Shown: positions 42,930-51,739 of the stretch, in pieces | Numbering within the stretch: the stretch's first letter is position 1 | Layout of the letters: each line of letters opens with the position of its first letter | DNA from: an uncultured Candidatus Cenarchaeum sp. | GTDB lineage: Archaea; Thermoproteota; Nitrososphaeria; Nitrososphaerales; Nitrosopumilaceae | NCBI GenBank assembly: GCA_958295735.1 | Contig: OY282369.1 | Span: 356,161-420,160, forward strand | DNA length: 64,000 nucleotides | Reading direction: 5' to 3' | Position numbers and translations under genes: made by a program | The notes under the pieces: model-generated | What the model was told of the DNA's origin: nothing | Database searches by the model: none | Seen by the model: the letters and a program-made list of their open reading frames with translations, nothing else

Positions 42930-43530
42930 ATGCCTGCCCTGTCACACATCGGGACGAATCATCAAGACATACGGCCAGATTGAGGCTCCTAAAGCGCGAA
43001 TCAATCACCTCGCGCCAGCCTGCGTGCCACATAGCGTTGTAGTACCGCTTCTCAAAACTGACCCATTTCCTGCACCCCGGCCTGGCCAGAGACAGCACCA
43101 CCAGCCCGCCGTTCATCATGATCTTGCAGGCCTTGTTATGGATTATGGCGTGATCGACCATTAGCGCGCGTAGATAGGTCCATTGCGATCTAGGCGTGAG
43201 ACCAGGGGGTGATTTACTGTTGCTGGGCGTGGTTTCGGTTTGGGCGTAAGTCTACACTCAGCGCATTGGCGGTGCGCCAGACGCCGGCATGAGCCTTCTT
43301 GCGTTGCCGCTCCATCAGTTCGGCTTCTGCTTGGTGATCTGCGCGAGGGACCTGCCCGGTCGAAGAATTGGGAGCGGCTCGCCCGTCCGTCTGTATTCCA
43401 CGAGCTGCTTCTGCACGTGCCTCAGGGTCATTTTGATCTCTTAGGCCATCTCGGACGTCTTGCGCCCCTTCTTGTACCCCCTAATCGCGCATCTGATCTG
43501 CTTGTCGGTCAGGAGGCATGCCATCTGCTT
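42930..43530 (-). pseudogene. Integrase (rve/IS481-like) remnant, interrupted by the IS630 type B element
   Basis: On the minus strand an HTH part (LTDKQIRCAIRGYKKGRKTS, a stop, then EIKMTLRHVQKQLVEYRRTG) is followed after further stops by the rve core: RKWVSFEKRYYNAMWHAGWR and LNLAVCLDDSSRCVTGQA. The core breaks exactly at the TA target of the IS630 element and resumes on the far side (39734 down to about 39697) as LMFGDATSENA. The first catalytic Asp seems replaced by Gly in MWHAGW. A 13-bp IS66 type A end lies at 43243-43256. It is a dead element used as a landing site. 43531-43642 shows no gene. Confidence 0.7.
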
Positions 43531-43642
43531 TGTGACTGGTATAGCCTAGAAAAACTGTCCGCTAGCCGCCCGGAGTTGGGGCGACCTAATTTCCACACAA
43601 CGTAAGTCACGGCGCAGTGGTTAACTTTTAATCTACAAGTCC

Positions 43643-45415
43643 CTAGCGCCTGAGGTAATCGTCCAAAACCATCCCCCAGTGGAATCGCGTGTTTGCAAGA
43701 TCTTTTCGTTTTTGATCATTTGGTTCTTCGTCCTCATAGCGCGCCCAAGAACCAAGCAACAGCAGGAGTCCTATCTGCGCGTCTTTGAGTCTTCGGATCG
43801 CATCTTCCCGCCCAATGTCGTCATCAAAGTCGTCTAGAAGAGTGATGAAGTTTTTGTATGCGTTGTGGTTCATGTTTAGTTTTATGACCTCGACGCCGCC
43901 TTCAAGGCTTAGGTCAAAAAGCTGTGAGCCACTTAGCGCGGCCTTTGTGAATACGACTTGGAGGCCATCCTCTATGATCTTCTTGACTTTGGTGTCGAGG
44001 TCCTCACCCGTGAGCAGGTCGCTTAGTGTGTTCCGAAGGGCAACAGAACGCTTTGCATCTGGAAATGCCTGTCGGTCTTCACCGGTGTGGCTTGTGTGCC
44101 CCTCTTTTTCCCTGCGTTTTGATGCCTCATCTACATGGTGACGCCGCTTCGGATCTGTGGTTTGCGTCTTTTCCTGCTGCATGATCTGGGTGCGCATGTG
44201 CCGAATCCGCATTATCAGTGTTTTTACAATAGTGGCCATGTCGTGATCTTCAACTTCGTCGTAGGGCATGTCTGTTGCAGACTCTTGAGCGCTGCGAGCT
44301 CCCATGATCTTTGTCATGGTGGAAAAGTTGGTCGCGTACTGCTTGTTGTTGGTGACGCCGAAGAATTCGTCAAGTCCTGGAGGGAACTCTATTTCCGCAC
44401 CCCACCATCGTTCTCGTGGATTGTATGTCTGGAGTAGGTTTTGATCGATATCGATCTCGCGATCAGCCCTCATAACGGAAACTCCGAGATTTTTGCTAGC
44501 GTGTATGCCGTGCGGAAGTGTGCCAGCTAGCTTACCATCGATTTTTTCTCTAGCCGTGTTGCTAGCAAACGCAAATCGCAGTTTGACCTGATGTGTGGTT
44601 CCGTCGTTGCCAGTAACGTCGAATGTGACTTCTGGCTTTTCTCCATCAAGTTTGAACATGGGCGTGGTATCCCATGGCGCTGGAGTAGATGATGGAACCA
44701 TCTGATATAGTGGATCATTGGGGAGCACGTCAAACTCTTCTTTTATATCGTCCGCTTGAGTTATCGATGCCATTCGTATGCGAAGCTTTTTCGAGTGCAA
44801 GAACCGGCGATAAGTCCGCCCGGCAATATTCTTTGAGTTTCGGATGATCGTTGTGGATTTTTTCCACATGCAACGATCTAGTTTTGACCAGACGACTATG
44901 GTTCCCGTAGGGGCAGGGAGGACTTTCGAGGCAGAGCGCCACGAGTCTGGCATTGCCACTTCTGTCGGGATGGGAATTTCGCGCAACTGGTTCTTTTTGA
45001 TCTCGTCAAGATCCATGTGCGTCGTGATGATGCAGTCTTGATTCCTCCAAGTGTACACATCAACCCTGCTACATTGTGATATAGATGCGTACGGTAGCCC
45101 CATGCCGAATCTTCCGATGCCGCGACGTGCGGTTCGCGTACCCACGCCCAGCCGCAGTGCGTGCCACAGCTCGTCTTTTGACATGCCGGACCCGTTGTCA
45201 AGTACGGCGATCTCGTTTATACGCTCTACTGTGTTCTGTTTGTATTGTTCTACGCGATCCTTGCAGAGGACCTCAACTTGTGTGGCTCTCGCTTCAAACG
45301 AGTTGTCGATCAGCTCGGCCAAGGCGGTAGCTGGATTAGAGTAGCCGCCGTATCTCATCGAGTCAATGAGACCAGGAGACAGGATGGAATGATCGTTGTT
45401 TAAGCTCAATCCCAC
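43643..45415 (-). CDS. GHKL (Hsp90/MORC-like) ATPase in the phosphorothioation gene cluster
   Basis: A 590-residue protein with an N-terminal Bergerat-fold ATPase: ALAELIDNSFEARAT (N box, Glu34 and Asn38), VLDNGSGMSKDE (G1) and RRGIGRFGMGLPYAS (G2), then a transducer-like region. A charged middle part (TTDPKRRHHVDEASKRREKE) and a helical C-terminus follow. GHKL ATPases of this kind occur beside helicases in several defence loci and could act as DNA clamps. It starts at GTG 45415, 10 bp inside the helicase gene, and is the last gene of the sspD-helicase-GHKL operon. Low GC. The specific role is unknown; a part of the restriction or sensing arm is inference. Confidence 0.85.
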   Translation of the reverse strand: MGLSLNNDHSILSPGLIDSMRYGGYSNPATALAELIDNSFEARATQVEVLCKDRVEQYKQNTVERINEIAVLDNGSGMSKDELWHALRLGVGTRTARRGIGRFGMGLPYASISQCSRVDVYTWRNQDCIITTHMDLDEIKKNQLREIPIPTEVAMPDSWRSASKVLPAPTGTIVVWSKLDRCMWKKSTTIIRNSKNIAGRTYRRFLHSKKLRIRMASITQADDIKEEFDVLPNDPLYQMVPSSTPAPWDTTPMFKLDGEKPEVTFDVTGNDGTTHQVKLRFAFASNTAREKIDGKLAGTLPHGIHASKNLGVSVMRADREIDIDQNLLQTYNPRERWWGAEIEFPPGLDEFFGVTNNKQYATNFSTMTKIMGARSAQESATDMPYDEVEDHDMATIVKTLIMRIRHMRTQIMQQEKTQTTDPKRRHHVDEASKRREKEGHTSHTGEDRQAFPDAKRSVALRNTLSDLLTGEDLDTKVKKIIEDGLQVVFTKAALSGSQLFDLSLEGGVEVIKLNMNHNAYKNFITLLDDFDDDIGREDAIRRLKDAQIGLLLLLGSWARYEDEEPNDQKRKDLANTRFHWGMVLDDYLRR

Positions 45416-47013
45416 ACGTCTTCCCAGTTGCCAAATGCGCTGACCATGCTGTCAAAGCCCGGCAGGCTTGTATCTACTACTGTAGCGATCGTGCATCTTT
45501 TTGTCCCACCCACCTTTGGTCCGCGTATGGCCCTGCCAACCATCTGGCTGTAGAGGACCAGAGACTTGGTCGGCCTTGCGATCAGTACAGCAGTTGTTTT
45601 GGGAGCATCGAATCCTGCAGTTAATACCCCAAAATTGCACAAAATTATTGGTGACTCCGAGTCGGACTTGTACTCGCTAATGGCCCTGTTGCGGATCTCG
45701 CCCGGCGTTGCCGCGTCTATGTAGGAGGAGCGGTGGCGGCGCGCATGCAACGTCATAGAAATGTCTTTGGCGTTGGCCACGCTAGTCGCGAAGTATATGA
45801 TCCGTGTATGGCCTTTGCTGATCATTTCTTCGAGTTTCGATATGATCATGATGTTGCGCGCTATATCTCTTGCGAGCTTGTCTAGTATGTGTTGCGGGAT
45901 ATCAATGTCAAGGTGTAGCCGCTCGAGGTCTTCGGGAATGAGGTGATCTTTGTATTCTAGCCGTTCCATAGCTTGTCTTGCGATAAACTCGTTTTTGACC
46001 AGAAAATCGATCGGACTTTCTGTATTCAACGTAACCTTGTTGCGATGAAAGAACAGTGCTAGCTTCTCGTCTTTTAAGCGGTCATTCCACGTACGACCCG
46101 GCGTTGCGCTTAGGCCCAGGAGCCTTACATTGTGTTTTTCTACCAGTGAGTCCAGTATGAATTCATAGGTTTCAGCGATCGCCTGGTGAGCCTCGTCTAT
46201 TACGACGAGGGACATCCTGTCAGCAAGCGTGGTTAGGAACATGTCATGTCTTTGCGCCAAGCGGAACATCTTCGAGAGACCCGCCACTATAAGGCCCGTC
46301 CGGTGGGCCTTAGACAGTAGGTCGGGCGCGTGGTTTCCGTAAAGGCGGTAGACTCGCACATCTTGGTTTCCCACGCTCCCCCATGTTGCTACAAACTCTT
46401 CAATGGCCTGCTCGCAAAGCTCTTCACTGTGGGCCAGCCAGATCACGAGCGCGTCGGGATCGTTTAAGAACACGTCAGCGACGTACATCAAAGCCGTCTT
46501 CGTCTTGCCGGCCCCCGTCGGCATGTGAAGCAAGGCCCTAGCACCAGGCTTGTCAAGCTTCCGCTTGATCGTTAAGATCGCGGCGATCTGGTGATCAAAC
46601 AGTGGCTTTGCAGGTCTAGCCGTGTCTATCGAGCTGACGACAGCAGGACTTTCGTGCTCTTCCCAAACCACTTCGAAGAACCCAAAAAGCACCCTCTCGC
46701 TGTTGGAGTTTTTGCGAAACGACATGCGGCATATCTTGGAGTACAGGTCGTCGCCGTCTGCGCATGCGAGTTGGAGTTCGCGTGCAAGTCCCACTATCCT
46801 CTTTCTTGTTAGGGCCATTATCAACGCCGATCGCATCGCCTTGTCACGCAACATAGCGCTTTGCGAGACCCTTTCAAGGACGATCTGCCGGAGGCGCTCT
46901 GGCTCGATCGACACAGGATCGAGTGTTTTGAGCGTCTCGATGCAAGCCTTGCTCAGAAATACCTCTTGCAACCTGTGTTCGCCCATATTTACGAGCGTAC
47001 TCTCTATCTTCAT
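45406..47013 (-). CDS. SF2 (DEAD/DEAH) helicase in the phosphorothioation gene cluster
   Basis: About 535 residues. An N-terminal ~135-residue helical domain of unknown type precedes a full SF2 helicase: LLHMPTGAGKTKTAL (I), VVIDEAHQAIAE (II, DEAH), LLGLSATPGRTWNDR (III), TAGFDAPKTTAVLIARPTKS (V) and YSQMVGRAIRG (VI). No nuclease motif is seen. Such helicases accompany DNA phosphorothioation gene sets as part of the restriction arm. ATG 47013 (AMKIESTLVNMG) lies 11 nt after the sspD stop; a GTG at 47046 would make the genes overlap. A ~34-bp stretch around motif III recurs inside a transposase remnant at 55517. Confidence 0.88.
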   Translation of the reverse strand: MKIESTLVNMGEHRLQEVFLSKACIETLKTLDPVSIEPERLRQIVLERVSQSAMLRDKAMRSALIMALTRKRIVGLARELQLACADGDDLYSKICRMSFRKNSNSERVLFGFFEVVWEEHESPAVVSSIDTARPAKPLFDHQIAAILTIKRKLDKPGARALLHMPTGAGKTKTALMYVADVFLNDPDALVIWLAHSEELCEQAIEEFVATWGSVGNQDVRVYRLYGNHAPDLLSKAHRTGLIVAGLSKMFRLAQRHDMFLTTLADRMSLVVIDEAHQAIAETYEFILDSLVEKHNVRLLGLSATPGRTWNDRLKDEKLALFFHRNKVTLNTESPIDFLVKNEFIARQAMERLEYKDHLIPEDLERLHLDIDIPQHILDKLARDIARNIMIISKLEEMISKGHTRIIYFATSVANAKDISMTLHARRHRSSYIDAATPGEIRNRAISEYKSDSESPIILCNFGVLTAGFDAPKTTAVLIARPTKSLVLYSQMVGRAIRGPKVGGTKRCTIATVVDTSLPGFDSMVSAFGNWEDVWD

Positions 47014-47024
47014 CGCAACTGCCC

Positions 47025-47861
47025 TCACACGTGGCACAAAGTGCACGAAGCGCTTTCTTCTTCTTCGTCGAGAGCGTCAGACAATACATCAACCAAGGGC
47101 AAGTTTTTGCGCTTCATCTTGGCTCTTTTGAGGTTTTCCTTGTGGCGCGCCATGATCTCGTCCTTACGCTCGAGCAGTTGTAATAGCGTCTCGCCCTGCG
47201 ACCACGTGTAGTTGCCACTCTTCATGGCGCTAGACTTAAACGATGCATCTCTGCCCGCTCCTGCGTCCTTTAGTATTTTTTGCTCTATAGCCACCGCTCT
47301 CTTGAAGAGATCCGGGTGGGTGTCTGCTAGTCCGACCCATTCGGACTTGCGCTGAAAGAAGCAGAAGTAGCAACCCGACCGTGTCCGCCATTTGTAGTAG
47401 TCGGGCAGGTTCAGTCCTGAGTCTTCAAGTATGCGGATCACTCCCGCATGGTCTATTTCGTTGTCTATGAACGGAAACTCGGTTTTGATGTTCGGCTTGG
47501 TCGAGATGTAGCCCTTTCGGTTGTTCTCGTCGGCCCGTATAGCAACATAAGATACGACATCTTCGTTTCCTATCCACTCTTCCAAGGGCTTTATCTTTAG
47601 GAGGGTGGTGCACCATCTCATCTGCGGAGAAGGCAACGTGCCACGGAACACCTCAAAGTAGTGATCGAACCCGCGGGTTGAATTCAGGCGGGTTATGGGC
47701 TTGCCCAATACGACTTCAAGCTTGGCCAAGTATGCGTATGTCTCCGGCAACTCCGCCCCCGTATCGCAGAAAAAGTACTCCATGTCGGAGATTTTTTTGC
47801 GCATGTATATCGCCAAAGCGCTCGAGTCTTTTCCACCCGAAATGCCGCATATGTGCCTCAC
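47025..47861 (-). CDS. PAPS reductase/DndC-like ATP pyrophosphatase (SspD-like)
   Basis: A 278-residue N-type ATP pyrophosphatase. The PP-loop is CGISGGKDSSALAIYM at the start, Cys84 (QMRWCTTLLKIKP), Cys164 and Cys167 (GCYFCFFQRKSEW) fit an Fe-S site as in DndC, and a CTLCHV ends the protein. Enzymes of this family activate DNA phosphate so that sulfur from a cysteine desulfurase can replace a non-bridging oxygen. GTG 47861 is about 26 nt after TTTATTAAG, giving a leaderless transcript starting close to repeat element B. It leads the operon with helicase and GHKL genes. With the sspA/B/C-like genes at 57-63 kb it would complete the modification set. Confidence 0.85.
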   Translation of the reverse strand: MRHICGISGGKDSSALAIYMRKKISDMEYFFCDTGAELPETYAYLAKLEVVLGKPITRLNSTRGFDHYFEVFRGTLPSPQMRWCTTLLKIKPLEEWIGNEDVVSYVAIRADENNRKGYISTKPNIKTEFPFIDNEIDHAGVIRILEDSGLNLPDYYKWRTRSGCYFCFFQRKSEWVGLADTHPDLFKRAVAIEQKILKDAGAGRDASFKSSAMKSGNYTWSQGETLLQLLERKDEIMARHKENLKRAKMKRKNLPLVDVLSDALDEEEESASCTLCHV

Positions 47862-47904
47862 GGATCAGGCGGGGTTTGGCTCCTTAATAAAGATGGGGTG
47901 TGTT

Positions 47905-48222
47905 TAGGGGTATGAGGTCAGCACCCCCCCCCCCCCGCGCCGGCCGCGGCGCCCCGCGCCCAGGCAGCCCGGGCGGGGAGCCTCCGCGCCGCCGGCGTCC
48001 CGCGATCAACTAGCTGGAGAGGCAGGCACTAGAGGCAGCCCGGGCGGGGAGCCTCCGCGCCGCCGGCGCTTGCTGCGGGAAGCGCCCCGACGAGTACGAC
48101 GAGAAGGGCTCGGAGATCCAGCCTCCGCGCCGCCGGCGCTTGCTGCGGGAAGCGCATCTCCGATCCCGCGCGAGGCCGGCCCGGGCGCGGGAGGGGTGCT
48201 GACATTATACAAGAGTAGGCCT
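47905..48222 (+). repeat. Repeat element B (~318 bp), upstream of the sspD-like gene
   Basis: The left end GGGTATGAGGTCAGCACCCC leads into a C13 run, and the right end AGGGGTGCTGACATTATACA is its imperfect inverted partner. It shares the GATCAACTAGCTGGAGA block with element A. A 35-bp unit (GCCTCCGCGCCGCCGGCGCT...) is repeated at 48050 and 48122 around a segment that reads CGKRPDEYDEKGSEI. The left end is 44 bp before the sspD start, just outside its promoter. Confidence 0.75.
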
Positions 48223-48698
48223 CCCGGCATGCCGTTTTCAGCCCGAAAATTCCAAGAAACGCGAGGTCTAGCGGGCCGGGGCGGCGCTGGAGGGATCGCG
48301 GCAGTTCTGGCGGTGCGCCCCGGGACGCGGCGGCAGGAAGTCGGAGCGGGTCGGGGCAGGGACACAGCCGCGCACGATGTAGCGCGCTGAATCCCCCGAC
48401 GGAACATGTAGCGCGGGAATAGCGGCGGCCGCGCGTAGAATGGCGCTAGAGATCGCCGCCGGGCGCGGCGAGCCGCGCGGGAGGATGGGGCAGGCCAGCT
48501 ACGGCGCAACAGGCGGTGGGCTCGGGCCTGGGCCCGGGTACCACACCTGGACGGCCATGTCAACCAGCGCCAAGTGTATCCTGATCGCACGCCTCGCGCA
48601 GTCCGCATCGCTTGGCAGCCTAGCCAGCGCACCAACCAGCACCCGCGCGTTGAAGTGCATAGTGGAGCGAATATGTTTTTCAAAGAGTGGCAAATGAC
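48223..48698 (-). pseudogene. Non-coding region with a possible truncated gene fragment (48500-48695)
   Basis: On the minus strand, 48695 down to 48500 reads LRHLPLFEKHIRSTMHFNAR, VLVGALARLPSDADCARRAI and RIHLALVDMAVQVWYPG in one frame, protein-like with good codon use, ending in a Pro-rich run and a stop. It is cut on its N-terminal side by the IS66/IS630 composite. No family is recognised. The remainder to 48223 shows short palindromic AT GTAGCGCG repeats only. Confidence 0.35.
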
Positions 48699-48704
48699 GT
48701 AATA

Positions 48705-50004
48705 TAGCCGCGTAAATAAGTAACTGAGCTAATCGCGGGCGTTCATTCGGGTTGTTTTTGCGGACGCGGCGCGCCGGCACGCGCGGGGCCCGACCGCGCG
48801 CGGCGCCGTCAGATGATCTTCGCGACGGGCTCCCTGAACAGAAACCGCGTGACGTCCAGGTGGAACCGGTGCGTCCTCAGGTATTCCATCGACTTCGCGA
48901 TCCTCGCGTCCACCGTCGGGTAGACCTGGTGCGCGTGCGGCTGCCGCTTGAGCGTGTTCCAGCAGGATTCGACCGGGTTGAGTTCGGGCCACCCGGTGGG
49001 GAAGTACCCGATGCGCACGAGTCCCTCGTTGTCCTTGACGAACTCGTTCGTGCCGATCGATCGGTGCGGCGTCGCCCTGTCCACGAGCAGCGCCGCCGGG
49101 CCGTGCCGTGCCGTCACGCGCCTGAAGAACTTGATCGTCGTCTCCGTGTCGAACCTCTGCGCGTTCATGAACACCTGGTCGCCGTTCATGGACAGCGCCC
49201 CGAAGATCATCCTGCGCGTGTGGTTCCCCGTGTACCACTCGTAGGCCCGCTTCCCGACCAGCGTCCACAAGCTCCGCCTGGGCTGGTAGTCGTGCAGCAG
49301 GCTGCTCTCGTCCACCACGAACGGCAGAAATCCGTCGTTTTCCGCCTTTTGGAGCCAATGTTTCAGCCATTTTTGCCACTTTGCTACGTTTTCGACCGAC
49401 TCCCTCCTGGCGTGCACCGGCTCGGGGACCTTGGGGGAATAGCCGCCGTCGCGCAGCTTGCGGCGCACCGCCCCCTCGCTGTACGCGATGCCGGTCTTCT
49501 CCTTCACCTTCTCCGCGAGCAGCTTCGGGAACCTGGACAGCGTGTCCCCCTCTTCCATGAATTCGGTGAGCTTCCGGTTCGTCATCTTGGGCGGGCGGCC
49601 GGGGCGGGGGCGATCGCTAAGGCCCTTGAGCCCTTCCCGCAGGTAGCGCTCGTGCCACGCCCTGATCGTGTTGTACGACTTGTACATGATCCTCGCGACT
49701 TCCCTGTAGCTTTCCTTCTCGATCACGATCCTGCAGATTCCGTGGATCCTCGTCACCTTGCGCGGATCCTTTTCCGTCACGAGGGCGTGCATGAGCTCCG
49801 CGCGGGTCAGCATGCCGTGCCCTCGAAAACAATCTAAATGAACGTTCCGGATCGGCCGGGCGTTTTTTCCTAATTATTGCGCAATTTGATCCCTCGCGAC
49901 TAGGGGCGAGGCACCCGCGAAAAACGGCCCGAATCAGCCCCCAGACTAGCTCAATTACTTATTCCGCCGCCGAAGACCAGCTCAGTTACTTATTTCCGTG
50001 GCTA
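48705..50004. mobile_element. IS630 element copy 2, intact
   Basis: Ends TAGCCGCGTAAATAAGTAA (left) and TTACTTATTTCCGTGGCTA (right), flanked by TA at 48703-48704 and 50005-50006. Length 1300 bp. It sits four bases into the left inverted repeat of IS66 copy 2. A second internal AGCTCAATTACTTATTC near the right end repeats part of the inverted end. Confidence 0.93.
48809..49813 (-). CDS. IS630-family transposase, intact
   Basis: A 334-residue transposase. Two N-terminal helix-turn-helix segments (YREVARIMYKSYNTIRAWHE and GIAYSEGAVRRKLRDGGYSP) flank a DRPRPGRPPK linker. The DDE catalytic core shows FVVDESSLLHDYQP, LLVDRATPHRSIGTNE and WPELNPVESCWNTLKR. ATG 49813 follows a basic leader region; the mature reading frame equals that reconstructed for copy 3 (both 1005 bp). 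It can serve in trans for the interrupted copies. Confidence 0.92.
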   Translation of the reverse strand: MLTRAELMHALVTEKDPRKVTRIHGICRIVIEKESYREVARIMYKSYNTIRAWHERYLREGLKGLSDRPRPGRPPKMTNRKLTEFMEEGDTLSRFPKLLAEKVKEKTGIAYSEGAVRRKLRDGGYSPKVPEPVHARRESVENVAKWQKWLKHWLQKAENDGFLPFVVDESSLLHDYQPRRSLWTLVGKRAYEWYTGNHTRRMIFGALSMNGDQVFMNAQRFDTETTIKFFRRVTARHGPAALLVDRATPHRSIGTNEFVKDNEGLVRIGYFPTGWPELNPVESCWNTLKRQPHAHQVYPTVDARIAKSMEYLRTHRFHLDVTRFLFREPVAKII

Positions 50005-51739
50005 TAGTTCACGATTTTGAGGCAGTTTTTCCCGCGTCCGCGTCCGCGTCCGCGGGCTCAGGGAACGGCCACGTCACCCCGCCGGGCGCCGGCCCGGCCG
50101 CCGCGCGGCGGGCCACCTCCGGGGACTCCCTGTCCAGGTACTTGACGCAGAACTCGTAGAAGTTCAGGCCGTTCATCCTGCACATCTCCTTCACGCTCAT
50201 CAGCACCGCGTGGCCGCGCGGTCCCTTCCGCGAGCGGCTCCCGCCGGTAATGTTCCGTATGAGCACGCTGAGCCGCACGGCCCGCTCCGCCCTGTTGTTG
50301 TCGCTCGGGATGCCGGCCATTATGAACGTGAACGCGCGGTCCCTCTCGCGCTTCAGCCTCTTGACGAACCGCTTGCAGTTGGGCTCGTCGTAATCCTTGG
50401 AGATCAGCCTGTCCAGCCGGGCCTGTAGCCTGGCCGCCCCGCGCTTCCGCTCCTCCGGGTCCGCGCGCGCGGCCACCTCGCGGGAGTCGTGCGGCATCTT
50501 CTTGAACGTGCGCGCGAAGCGCCGGAACTGGGGCCCGGGATCCTTTAACTCGAGGGTCTCTTTTACCTCGCGCAGGTAGTGCGCGCGGCACTTTTGGTGA
50601 AAGGTCTCAACGCGGTCGTGCGGGGGGTGCGAGTCGCTGGTCATGTTGCCCTTGAATCCCTCCAGCAGGGACAGCAGGACGGACGCGCCGCGCGAGTATT
50701 CGACCGTGAACACGGCGAACCGCTCTGCGACGAGCACCCACAGCCACGAGTTCGCGCCGTTGATCCGCCACGAGGTCTCGTCGCCGTTTATCGCTTTGGC
50801 CCCGCGCAGCATTCCCGCCATCGTCGCGTGCAGCGGCTCCAGCGCCCTGGCCGCCCTGCCCACCATCTTCACGATCGTCCCCGCCGCGACGTCGATGCCC
50901 AGCACCGTCCGGAATATGTCCGCTATGTTGCGGTATGACATGCCGCACATCTTGAGGCTGACCGCCGCCATCTCCGTGTTCAGGTCGTGCCTGCAGCCGT
51001 GCATGGCCCCGGGGGTGTGCGGCGTGTGCACCTTGTTGCACCCGGGGCAGCGCCTCCTGACCTTGTCGTATAGCCACGGAAATAAGTAACTGAGCTGGTC
51101 TTCGGCGGCGGAATAAGTAATTGAGCTAGTCTGGGGGCTGATTCGGGCCGTTTTTCGCGGGTGCCTCGCCCCTAGTCGCGAGGGATCAAATTGCGCAATA
51201 ATTAGGAAAAAACGCCCGGCCGATCCGGAACGTTCATTTAGATTGTTTTCGAGGGCACGGCATGCTGACCCGCGCGGAGCTCATGCACGCCCTCGCGACG
51301 GAAAAGGATCCGCGCAAGGTGACGAGGATCCACGGAATCTGCAGGATCGTGATCGAGAAGGAAAGCTACAGGGAAGTCGCGAGGATCATGTACAAGTCGT
51401 ACAACACGATCAGGGCGTGGCACGAGCGCTACCTGCGGGAAGGGCTCAAGGGCCTTAGCGATCGCCCCCGCCCCGGCCGCCCGCCCAAGATAACAAACCG
51501 GAAGCTCACCGAATTCATGGAAGAGGGGGACACGCTGTCCAGGTTCCCGAAGCTGCTCGCGGAGAAGGTGAAGGAGAAGACCGGCATCGCGTACAGCGAG
51601 GGGGCGGTGCGCCGCAAGCTGCGCGACGGCGGCTATTCCCCCAAGGTCCCCGAGCCGGTGCACGCCAGGAGGGAGTCGGTCGAAAACGTAGCAAAGTGGC
51701 AAAAATGGCTGAAACATTGGCTCCAAAAGGCGGAAAACG

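Noticed and set aside
43240-43260. Second IS66 type A element
   Set aside because: Only a 13-bp end-like sequence is present with no partner end or transposase; kept as a remark under the integrase remnant.
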